Source: JAUZRW01 sp034437755
GTDB taxonomy: Bacteria; Chloroflexota; Anaerolineae; Aggregatilineales; Phototrophicaceae
Assembly (NCBI GenBank): GCA_034437755.1
Contig: DAOTTV010000051.1
Location: 1 to 64,000 of the forward strand
DNA length: 64,000 nt
Direction of reading: 5' to 3'
The notes beneath the pieces were generated by a model that worked only from the letters and a program-made list of their open reading frames with translations, searched no databases and was not told the origin of the DNA. The stretch's first letter is position 1. Each line of letters begins with the position of its first letter. Position numbers and translations under genes: made by a program. Positions 41,653 to 49,724 of the stretch are shown here, piece after piece.

Positions 41653-44442
41653 ATGTTCAGTAAAATCATCAAAACGGTCTTTGGTGACCCGATGGAACGG
41701 GCGTTAAAGCCGTATCGTGAAGCATCTGAGAAGATCAATGCGCTGGAAGACGAAATAGCGCGGCTGAGTGATTCCGCGCTCGCGAGCAAAACACAAGTCT
41801 TTCGTGATCGACTCGGCAATGGTGAAACGCTCGATGATGTGCTTGTCGAAGCCTTTGCCGTCGTGCGCGAAGTTGCCAAACGGACGATCGGCTTGCGCCA
41901 TCATGATGTGCAGTTAATCGGTGGCATGGTATTGCACGAAGGGCGTATCGCTGAGATGAAAACAGGTGAGGGTAAAACGCTAGTGGCAACCTTGCCCATG
42001 TATCTCAACGCGCTAGAAGGCAAAGGCGTGCATCTGATCACCCCTAACGATTATCTGAGTAAAGTCGGCTTGCAACAGATGGGCCCGGTCTATCACTTTC
42101 TAGGCTTATCAGCATCAGTGATCCAGAATACAGGCGGCGATCCTAATTCTGGCTCGTTCATCTACGACCCCGATTATGACTCAGACGACGATCGCTATCA
42201 AAACCTACGCCCTATCACCCGCGCCGAAGCCTACCGCACCGATATTACCTACGGCACGAATAACGAATTCGGCTTCGATTATCTGCGTGATAACATGGCA
42301 TGGTCAAAAGACCGCCTCACCCAGCGCGATCTGAATTTCGCCATCATTGATGAGATCGATAACATCCTCATCGACGAAGCGCGGACACCGCTCATCATCT
42401 CTGGCCCGGCTGACCAACCCTCCGATTATTATCAAAAGTTCGCTTCGCTCGTCAAACGGCTCAAGCCCAGTAGTCAGGAGAGCGTTGACGCTGAAGCCCC
42501 CGATGGCGATTACGTGATCGACATCAAAGATCGCATCGCGTATCTGACGGAGCAGGGGGTCGAGAAGATCGAAAAATGGCTCGATGTCGAGCAACTCTAT
42601 CACCCCGATAATTCGGAGATGATCCCGTATCTCGATAACTGCCTGCGGGCCGAAGTCATCTACGAGAAAGATAAGGATTACGTCGTACAAAAGGGTGAAA
42701 TCGTGATCGTCGATGACTTCACCGGTCGTCTGATGCCCGGTCGTCGCTTCAGCGAGGGCTTACATCAGGCGATCGAAGCCAAAGAAGGCGTGACCATCCG
42801 TCGCGAGAACGTGACGATGGCTACCGTCACCTTCCAGAATTTCTTCCGCATGTACGAGAAGCTCTCTGGCATGACCGGTACAGCCTTGACCGAAGCCGAA
42901 GAATTCGAGAAGATTTACGGGCTGGATGTACTCGCAATCCCGACCAACGTTCCCGTACAGCGCATCGATCAGCAAGATTACATCTACATCAATCTGGAAG
43001 CCAAATGGAAAGCTGTCGTTGACGAGATCAAAGCGCGTACTGAGAAGGGACAACCTGTTCTCGTCGGTACAGTGTCGATTGAAACATCCGAAGAGCTGAG
43101 TCGTCGTCTCAATCGTGCAGACATTGATCACGAAGTGCTCAACGCGAAGCAACACTTCCGCGAGGCTGATATCATCACGCAAGCTGGACGACCCGGCGCG
43201 GTGACAATCGCTACCAACATGGCTGGTCGTGGTGTGGATATTAAGCTCGGCGGTAATCCGGAAGGTGTGGCGCGTAACCTTCTGCGTAAAGAAGGCATCG
43301 ACATCACCGGAGCCACGCCTGAACAATGGCAAGACGTGTACAGCCGCGCTAAAGCCCACGTTGCAGAAGACCGCAAGCAAGTGATAGAAGCCGGCGGCTT
43401 GTACATCCTCGGCACAGAACGCCACGAAGCACGCCGCATCGACAATCAGTTGCGCGGTCGTGCGGGTCGTCAGGGCGAGCCGGGCGAATCGCGTTTCTTC
43501 CTGAGCCTTGAGGATGACCTCATGCGTCGCTTTAACGCGGAGCAGGTCAAGAAGTTTATGTCATGGGCGAACTTGCCCGAAGATGAACCGATCGAGCATG
43601 GGGTGATCTCAAAATCGATCGAACAGGCACAGATCCGTGTCGAGGGGCACAACTTCGATATTCGTGAAAAAGTGCTGGAATACGATGATGTGGTCAACCG
43701 TCAACGCGAGTTCATCTATCGGCAACGGCGCGAATGGCTCTTCGACGATGACGAACAAATCCGCGAGAAGTACTTCGCCATGATCGAAGAGCAAATCCTC
43801 GACGTGCTCGAACAGCACGCTGAGGAGACAACCATCGTTGCTGATTGGGATCTGGATCTTGTCTATCGCGATCTGCTGATGATCTTCCCGGTGTCGGAAG
43901 ACATCACTCCCGAGACGATGGCTGAGATGGATCTCGACACGCTTGAGATGCGTCTGGTCGAAGGGGCACAGCGAGCATTCGAGCAAAAGACGCTCCAACT
44001 AGAAGCCTTCCGCGAAGGTTTGATGGATCACGCCCTGCGCCTGACGATCCTACGCGCGATTGATCAGCACTGGCAACGTCACCTGACCGCGCTCGACATC
44101 CTGCGCGAAGGGATTGGTCTGGTCAGCTTGCAACAGCGCAAGCCGATTGACGAATATCGCATTCAGGGCGCGCAGATGTTCAACGCGTTGCAGGATGACA
44201 TCGCCAAGCAAGCCTCTAATCGGATTTTCCGCGTGCAACCGCAAGTGGCTGAAGCCCCGCAACGTCGCCAAACGCGCGCCATCCACCCCAGCAGTAATGG
44301 CGAAGCACAGAAACAGAAGACGGTTGTCAAGAATACCAAGCGCGATAACATCGGGCGTAATGATCCTTGCTGGTGTGGCAGTGGCAAGAAGTACAAGAAG
44401 TGCCACTACAAGCAAGATCGTCTCGAAGGTGTCACAACGTAG
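41653..44442 (+). CDS. secA: Preprotein translocase ATPase SecA
   Basis: Motor ATPase that drives unfolded preproteins through SecYEG. The 929-residue product has Walker A [14 protein letters not shown], the DEAD-like Walker B [18 protein letters not shown], and [20 protein letters not shown] and [23 protein letters not shown]-like motif regions in the second helicase domain. The C-terminal zinc motif [13 protein letters not shown] (SecB/ribosome-binding tail) is intact. A GTG at 41644 is in frame, but GAGGTG six bases before the ATG at 41653 sets the start. Confidence 0.98.
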   Translation: [929 protein letters not shown]

Positions 44443-44505
44443 ACCAATGTCCGAAAATCCCACAAAATCCGTGACTTTGGTCTAAGCAAAAGTTAAGCAG
44501 TGGTG

Positions 44506-44511
44506 TATAAT
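44506..44511 (+). promoter_or_regulatory. -10 element before the winged-helix gene
   Basis: A perfect TATAAT at 44506-44511, about 95 bases before the next start codon. The -35 (TAAGCA at 17 bases) is weak. Confidence 0.4.
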
Positions 44512-44603
44512 ATCTGACACTACTGCTTTTTCACCACACAACTGTTATTTGACTCTTGTTAAAAGTTTGGGCAAATTACATAAGTTCAACAGGAGAAACC
44601 CCA

Positions 44604-44996
44604 ATGGTGCAACCCCAATCATCTAACTTGGTGGACGTGGAAATGAATACACGTTGGAAAAACTTCCTCCGAAACAAGGTCAATACATTCATCAAGTGGG
44701 ATTTGGTTCGCTTTTTCCACGATAACCCGCATACGGCTGATACGGCAGAGAATATCGCTATGGTCGTCGGGCGCGATACCAAGACAATCACCCGCGAGTT
44801 AGATGGTCTGGTGAAGGCGCGTGTACTCCTCAAAGAAATGGCGAGCGGACAGACGATTTATCGCCTCGTCAAAGATGATGACATGCGCGAAGTGATCCAC
44901 GAGTTCGTCGCCGCCTGCCATAACCGTGAGTTTCGGGTTAAAGTGATTCACCACGTCATCCACGGGATGGGCTTCGACCCGCGCCACGAACAATAA
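44604..44996 (+). CDS. Winged-helix DNA-binding protein of unknown target
   Basis: The 130-residue product has a winged-helix core: KWDLVRFFHDNPHTADTAENIAMVV, then the recognition helix DTKTITRELDGLVKARVLLKE and a wing GQTIYRLVKDDD. It resembles small MarR/ArsR-like regulators, without metal-binding cysteines. AGGAG precedes the ATG at 44604; an in-frame extension to 44556 lacks support. It leads a run of four plus-strand genes: two small membrane proteins and adenosine deaminase follow, and it may regulate them or itself. Confidence 0.75.
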   Translation: MVQPQSSNLVDVEMNTRWKNFLRNKVNTFIKWDLVRFFHDNPHTADTAENIAMVVGRDTKTITRELDGLVKARVLLKEMASGQTIYRLVKDDDMREVIHEFVAACHNREFRVKVIHHVIHGMGFDPRHEQ

Positions 44997-45026
44997 GATC
45001 GCCCATGAGCAGTCAGGCAATCGGCG

Positions 45027-45338
45027 TTGGATAACGTATCATTACATCAATTTCTGGTTCTCTATACGTGGTTTCCTCTCGCCGCATTGCTGTTGTTTCT
45101 CTTATTGATCGCGCGCTTCTACGAGAAATTTTCTAACTTTCGCACATACTTCTGGCTGTATGGTCTGGTCGCCGTCTTATTCGGGGCGATGTCCGTGCGT
45201 CATGCGTCGGTGGGCATCGTCCTCGGCGATGTAGCGATGGACGCGATCGCCTTCGTCTCCGGTTTGCTGTTGTTGTTTCTTGTGTGTTTGCTGTATATCC
45301 GCATGATGAATAGCGCCAACGATAAGGACTCCTCATGA
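45027..45338 (+). CDS. Small membrane protein (three hydrophobic segments), TTG start
   Basis: The 103-residue product has hydrophobic helices at about residues 8-30, 40-60 and 68-92. It starts with TTG at 45027, with no ATG or GTG near it, after a weak AGGC. No family is recognised. Its last codons overlap the start of the next membrane-protein gene by four bases, so the two products are coupled and may form a complex. Confidence 0.6.
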   Translation: MDNVSLHQFLVLYTWFPLAALLLFLLLIARFYEKFSNFRTYFWLYGLVAVLFGAMSVRHASVGIVLGDVAMDAIAFVSGLLLLFLVCLLYIRMMNSANDKDSS

Positions 45339-45661
45339 TAATTTTGTCGCATGTGTTGGGGCTTTTTGGCTATGGGGCGATTGCGGTCGCGATGATTGTC
45401 CTCGGCCGCCTTAGCCAACGCTTGGGGTCGGTCACCCATGCGCGTCCTTATTATCTCGGGTTATACGTGGCGGCGGGGCTGGTAATGATTTCGATCGTTG
45501 TCCGTTTGCTTTTTATAACGCGACCTGACATTTCTTTAGGTGCAGAAGAGCAAAACTTGGTGTATACATTATTAAACGTCGGGCTACCAGCGATTGCCGT
45601 CACGTTCGCACTGATCGTGACATGGTATTATTGGAGCTGGCTTCTCGCTGAGCGTGATTGA
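45335..45661 (+). CDS. Small membrane protein coupled to the preceding one
   Basis: The 108-residue product has three hydrophobic segments (about residues 2-24, 42-62, 78-104) and a YYWSWLL end. It overlaps the previous gene by ATGA. No motif or family is recognised. Their shared length, topology and coupling suggest a paired membrane unit of unknown role. Confidence 0.62.
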   Translation: MIILSHVLGLFGYGAIAVAMIVLGRLSQRLGSVTHARPYYLGLYVAAGLVMISIVVRLLFITRPDISLGAEEQNLVYTLLNVGLPAIAVTFALIVTWYYWSWLLAERD

Positions 45662-45703
45662 TAAGCCCGCATACGATGCACGTAACCGCGCAAGGATGTT
45701 CCG

Positions 45704-46753
45704 TTGTTGACGAAGGAATTATCGACTGTTGTTCAGGAGATGCCCAAGATTGAACTGCACCGCCACCTCGAAGGCTCGTTGCGGCTATCGACCTTGGTAG
45801 ATATTGCCGCGCAATATGGCTTCGACATACCGGCGTATGACATTAAGATGCTGCGTCCCTTCGTACAGATGATGCCTGATGATCCCCGCAATTCGGAGCA
45901 TTTTCTCGGCAAATTCATGACTCTGCGTCAATTCTATCGCACGCCGGAAATTATCGCGCGTATCACCCGCGAAATTGTCGAAGATGCGGCGGCGGATAAC
46001 GTGCGTTACATGGAATTGCGCTTTACGCCTAAAGCACTGTGCAACATCAGCGAGCTATCGATCGAAGAGATTGTCGAATTAGTATGTGATACGGCGAATG
46101 CTACTGCGCGCGAGCAAGGGATAGTTGTCAAGTATCTGGTCTCGATGAATCGCCATGAAGCGGTTGAATTGGGCGAGGCGGCTTTACGGGCGGCGATCCG
46201 TAACCAGCATCGCGGCGTGGTCGGGGTTGATTTAGCCGGTGACGAAGCCAATTATTCGTCCTTGCCATTTCGTCATCTGTTCCTACGGGCGAAATCCGCC
46301 GGTCTAGGCGTGACGATCCATGCTGGTGAATGGGCGAGAGCCGATAGCGTGTGGGATGCCATCGGCAATCTGAGCGCCGATCGCGTCGGGCATGGCGTAC
46401 ACGTCATCGATGATCCGGCGATGGTACAGGTCTTGGTCGATCGCAATATCACGCTCGAAGTCTGCCCGACGAGCAATGTACTATCAGGGATTTTTGGTGC
46501 AATGGCGCAACATCCACTGCGCGATCTGACGCGGCAAGGCGTAGCGACGACTCTCAACACCGATGATCCACTGATCTGTAATATCACGCTCAGTGATGAG
46601 ATTATGATCGCGCTGGAACACATGCAACTCACGCTGGATGAGATCAAACAAATGATGATTCGTGCCGCACAAGCCAGCTTTTTGCCCGATGCCGAGCGCG
46701 CTGAACTCGTGCGCCAGTTCCAAGCCTACATGGATTCGGTCACACACTCGTGA
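45704..46753 (+). CDS. add: Adenosine deaminase
   Basis: Zinc-dependent hydrolysis of adenosine to inosine in purine salvage. The 349 residues show the metal-binding pair IELHRHLEGSL (His19, His21), VGVDLAGDE, TIHAGEWA with the third ligand and catalytic Glu, RVGHGVHVIDDP, LEVCPTSNVLSG and LNTDDPLI with the last aspartates. The start is TTG at 45704 (or the next TTG at 45707), eight bases after AAGGAT; no ATG lies nearby. Adenosine versus a related 6-aminopurine cannot be separated by these motifs alone. Confidence 0.92.
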   Translation: MLTKELSTVVQEMPKIELHRHLEGSLRLSTLVDIAAQYGFDIPAYDIKMLRPFVQMMPDDPRNSEHFLGKFMTLRQFYRTPEIIARITREIVEDAAADNVRYMELRFTPKALCNISELSIEEIVELVCDTANATAREQGIVVKYLVSMNRHEAVELGEAALRAAIRNQHRGVVGVDLAGDEANYSSLPFRHLFLRAKSAGLGVTIHAGEWARADSVWDAIGNLSADRVGHGVHVIDDPAMVQVLVDRNITLEVCPTSNVLSGIFGAMAQHPLRDLTRQGVATTLNTDDPLICNITLSDEIMIALEHMQLTLDEIKQMMIRAAQASFLPDAERAELVRQFQAYMDSVTHS

Positions 46754-46815
46754 CGATCTGGGGCAATCTATGTTAATCCTCACAAATCAATAGTGAAGAA
46801 TTTCCCTAACCTTGC

Positions 46816-46821
46816 TATAAT
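46816..46821 (+). promoter_or_regulatory. -10 element before the small membrane protein at 46920
   Basis: TATAAT at 46816-46821, preceded by TTGC (extended -10-like context). The -35 region is poor. Confidence 0.4.
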
Positions 46822-46919
46822 GTCAATAATTATGCGAATTACGTGATACAACATCTGCGTTTTGCACATCATTGGCAGATCGCCTGTCATTAATCGTAAC
46901 TTGTTTTGGAGGTATTTTT

Positions 46920-47228
46920 ATGAATCGTGCAGTTGCTGCGCTGGCTCTTTTGGTCATCATCACCATCGGTGGCGGCATCATCACCGCCGGTCTCGGCTTC
47001 AACGTCCCAACTATCATCCAGAGTACGGATCCAGCTGCGTCTCCCTTCTCGGCTACGCCGTCGCAATCGCTACAGTTCGTGCTGTGGATATTATTCGTGA
47101 TTGTCAACGTCATCGGTGCGGGTTTAACGCTGGCGTTTATCCTGTGGTTAGGCAGTCGTGAACTCAGGGTCGTGGAACAGATGCCAAATCGCACGGAAAA
47201 TGATGACGCTTTGCCTGAAACAACCTAA
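46920..47228 (+). CDS. Small two-span membrane protein
   Basis: The 102-residue product has two hydrophobic helices (about residues 5-26 and 52-76) and a polar C-terminal tail. GGAGG about ten bases before the ATG at 46920 marks the start; the in-frame extension to 46872 is not supported. It precedes ctaB by 117 bases on the same strand, so a role near cytochrome oxidase assembly is conceivable. No family is recognised. Confidence 0.65.
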   Translation: MNRAVAALALLVIITIGGGIITAGLGFNVPTIIQSTDPAASPFSATPSQSLQFVLWILFVIVNVIGAGLTLAFILWLGSRELRVVEQMPNRTENDDALPETT

Positions 47229-47345
47229 AAAACCATGATATTTGTCGCTGTATAGTCTGCTGTGGCTATATTATCTTAGATGAAAAATTCGGGTTCTTCC
47301 TAAAGAGCCAATATCCGTTAACGTTAGCTTGGACTGAGTTTACTG

Positions 47346-48275
47346 ATGCAATCCGTTTTACAATCACAACACACACAATCACTGGGGGATACCCTGCGCG
47401 CATATCGTGACTTGATGAAGGTGCGTATTGTCCTTCTGCTCGTTTTTACAACAGTGACAGCGATGGTCGTCGCCGCGAGTGGGATGCCCGCCGCTGATCT
47501 GCTGATTGCTACGGTGATCGCGGGGGTGTGCGCCGCCGGCGGGTCGAGCGCGCTCAATCAATATCTCGATCGCGATATGGATAAGAAAATGAACCGCACC
47601 GCCCGCCGCCCGATTCCATCCGGACGCATTGAACCGATCAACGCGCTGTTGTTCGGCTTGGCGCTGGTCGCGTGGTCGGTGTTGTTGCTGGGCTTCTTCG
47701 TCAACTGGATTGCGGCTTTCTGGGCGTTTGCTGGATCGATCTATTACGTCGTCCTGTATACGATGATGCTCAAGCGCAATACCGTGGTGAATATCGTCAT
47801 CGGCGGCGGTGCAGGTGCTATTCCGGTGCTGGTGGGCTGGTCAGCAGTGACGGGCACAACCCCGCTCGAAGCGTGGATTCTGTTCGCGATCATCTTCTAC
47901 TGGACACCGCCGCATAGCTGGGCGCTGGCGATCATGGTCAACAAAGATTATGCCGCCGCTGGCGTGCCGATGATGCCCGTCGCACGCGGCGAAGAGACGA
48001 CCCGTGTGCAAATTCTGGTCTACTCGTTCCAGCTGTTCATCATCACGCTGTTACCGGGGATCGCGTGGGCCTTGGGCGTAGAGATGTTGGGCGTGTTCTA
48101 TCTCGTCTCGGCTGTGCTACTGGGCGCGGGCTTGCTCTATTACAGCGTGCGCTTGCTCCAGAAGCCATCGAAGCGCATGGCTCGCGTCGTTTACAAATAT
48201 TCGTCGATGTATCTAGCGTTCTTATTCCTCGCCATGATCCTCGACTGCATGTTTGTCAACCTCAACCTATTATGA
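47346..48275 (+). CDS. ctaB: Protohaem IX farnesyltransferase (haem O synthase)
   Basis: UbiA-family membrane enzyme that adds a farnesyl group to haem B, giving haem O for haem-copper oxidases. The diagnostic aspartate-rich loop NQYLDRDMDKKMNRTARRP and second loop YWTPPHSWALAIMVNKDY, with VPMMPVARGEE, identify CtaB among UbiA proteins. At 309 residues it has about nine helices and usual length. ctaA is not adjacent. Together with the Sco gene it implies an aerobic terminal oxidase. Confidence 0.96.
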   Translation: MQSVLQSQHTQSLGDTLRAYRDLMKVRIVLLLVFTTVTAMVVAASGMPAADLLIATVIAGVCAAGGSSALNQYLDRDMDKKMNRTARRPIPSGRIEPINALLFGLALVAWSVLLLGFFVNWIAAFWAFAGSIYYVVLYTMMLKRNTVVNIVIGGGAGAIPVLVGWSAVTGTTPLEAWILFAIIFYWTPPHSWALAIMVNKDYAAAGVPMMPVARGEETTRVQILVYSFQLFIITLLPGIAWALGVEMLGVFYLVSAVLLGAGLLYYSVRLLQKPSKRMARVVYKYSSMYLAFLFLAMILDCMFVNLNLL

Positions 48276-48319
48276 CCCCAAAAAACCGTCGGACATGCTA
48301 TACTACAGGATACGGCTCA

Positions 48320-48440
48320 GTAACTACTCAGGTCAATTGATTGACGCTAGCTTCTGCCCGCAAGACAAGCACAGTTGAAGTCCCTCTCCTAGCCACATAG
48401 TGGCGGTCGGGAGAGGGATTTAGGGTGAGGGCTAAGTAGC
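48320..48440 (+). repeat. Short palindromic repeat A, copy 2
   Basis: The left end GTAACTACTCAG is the terminal sequence also found at both ends of copy 3. The core hairpin lies at 48381-48418. The right end reads CTAAGTAGCC and is a decayed version of the CTGAGTAGTTAC end of copy 3. No target duplication is recognisable. Same orientation as copy 1 and opposite to copy 3. Confidence 0.85.
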
Positions 48441-48461
48441 CACTAAATAAAATTGAAAAAT

Positions 48462-48570
48462 GCAAGCTGTGAAAGTTGGTTCTTTCGTATCTTGCGTGGT
48501 CAAGCTCTTTTTATTCCCTTTTTAAAAAAGGGAACGCCAAAAACTTTTGCTTACTGCACACGTTCGACAT
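48462..48570 (-). repeat. Palindromic repeat B, copy 2
   Basis: Both conserved ends of repeat B are present in reverse (GCAAGCTGTGAAAGTT at 48462-48477 and TGCACACGTTCGACAT at 48555-48570). The middle is different from copy 1 and contains the hairpin TTCCCTTTTT/AAAAAGGGAA at about 48515-48535. It lies 22 bases from repeat A copy 2. Confidence 0.65.
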
Positions 48571-48605
48571 CAGAGCGTTTTTTATTAAGCCTGTATATAA
48601 AGTCA

Positions 48606-48639
48606 AACCGCCCATGCGGAAGCGTCGACATGGGCGGTT
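48606..48639. terminator. Strong hairpin between ctaB and gnd
   Basis: AACCGCCCATG at 48606-48616 pairs perfectly with CATGGGCGGTT at 48629-48639 (11 base pairs), with TATATTGTTTTG following. Likely a transcription terminator, usable from both sides. Confidence 0.6.
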
Positions 48640-48782
48640 GAGCTATATTGTTTTGTCGTTAAGAGCAAAGCGGTAATCATGTTATCTATCTTACACAGCA
48701 CCTATGGAGAAATCGCGAAAATCACGTCATAGGCTGATATGATTTTGCTCGCTAACGCGGCTCTAGTCAATAAGCAGGGCAG

Positions 48783-49691
48783 TCAGTCGTCTTTGGTTTT
48801 CATCGCGTGCCCACCAAATTGATTACGCATGACGGACAGCAACTTCTCGGTATAGCCTTGCTCACGCGACTTAATGCGCGTTTGCAGAGCCTGCGTGATG
48901 ACCGGTGCCGAGACGTTCAGATCAATCGCCTCGAACACTGTCCAGCGTCCTTCGCCACTATCCGAGACATAGGCTTCGATCGCGTCGAAGTCCTGATCGT
49001 TGGTGAACGCATCGTAGATCAAATCCAGCAACCACGAGCGCACGACGCTCCCGTGTAACCATGTCCGCGAGACTTCCGCCAGATCAAGATTGAAATCCTC
49101 TTTGGCTTTCAAGATAGCGAAGCCCTCGGCGAAGGCTTGCATCATGCCGTATTCGATACCGTTGTGTACCATCTTGACGAAGTGACCCGCGCCACTCGGT
49201 CCGACATAGCCCCAACCAGTATCAGGCGAGGGCGCGAGCGTCGCGAAGATCGGGTTAAGACTAGCCACAACGTCTTCTTCACCGCCGATCATCATGCTGT
49301 AGCCTTCTTTCAAGCCCCACACACCGCCTGATGTGCCGACATCAACGAAGTGAATCCCCTTTTCTCTGAGGGTTTCGCCCCGCCGCATCGTGTCTTTGTA
49401 GTTGCTGTTGCCGCCATCAATGATGATGTCGCCATCATCGAGCGCATCCGCTAGCGCGTTGACGGTGCTTTCGGTAGGATCACCAGCAGGCACCATCACC
49501 CATACTGCACGCGGCGCATCAAGCTGGGCGACGAGCGCGCTCAGGTCATCAGCACCTGTCGCACCATCGGACTCCGCCGCTTTAATCGCATCAGCGTTCA
49601 AGTCCGTCACGACAACATCATGCCCGCCCTGTAGCAGACGTTTCGTCATGTTTGCGCCCATCTTGCCTAAACCAACCATACCTAATTGCAT
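48783..49691 (-). CDS. gnd: 6-phosphogluconate dehydrogenase, decarboxylating (short NAD-type)
   Basis: Oxidises 6-phosphogluconate to ribulose 5-phosphate and CO2. The 302-residue protein starts MQLGMVGLGKMGANMTKRLL (Rossmann dinucleotide loop) and has the substrate-binding DVGTSGGVWGL, GPSGAGHFVKMVHNGIEYG with the catalytic Lys and Asn. Its length is that of the short YqeC/GndA-like type, often NAD-preferring, instead of the 470-residue Gnd. It lies directly downstream (33 bases) of the transaldolase-isomerase fusion gene, forming a pentose phosphate pair. Confidence 0.94.
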   Translation of the reverse strand: MQLGMVGLGKMGANMTKRLLQGGHDVVVTDLNADAIKAAESDGATGADDLSALVAQLDAPRAVWVMVPAGDPTESTVNALADALDDGDIIIDGGNSNYKDTMRRGETLREKGIHFVDVGTSGGVWGLKEGYSMMIGGEEDVVASLNPIFATLAPSPDTGWGYVGPSGAGHFVKMVHNGIEYGMMQAFAEGFAILKAKEDFNLDLAEVSRTWLHGSVVRSWLLDLIYDAFTNDQDFDAIEAYVSDSGEGRWTVFEAIDLNVSAPVITQALQTRIKSREQGYTEKLLSVMRNQFGGHAMKTKDD

Positions 49692-49724
49692 TATTGTATC
49701 TCCTTAGTCGTTGTTGAGTGTCGA

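Larger units (their letters stand above)
48276..48782 (+). other. 507-base intergenic region packed with repeats
   Basis: No gene is visible between ctaB and gnd. In order it holds repeat A copy 2 (48320-48440), repeat B copy 2 inverted (48462-48570), and a long hairpin (48606-48639). The remaining 140 bases before the gnd stop show nothing. Confidence 0.75.

Noticed and set aside
42760..43425. 221-codon minus-strand frame within secA
   Set aside because: Shadow of secA with no conserved motif.
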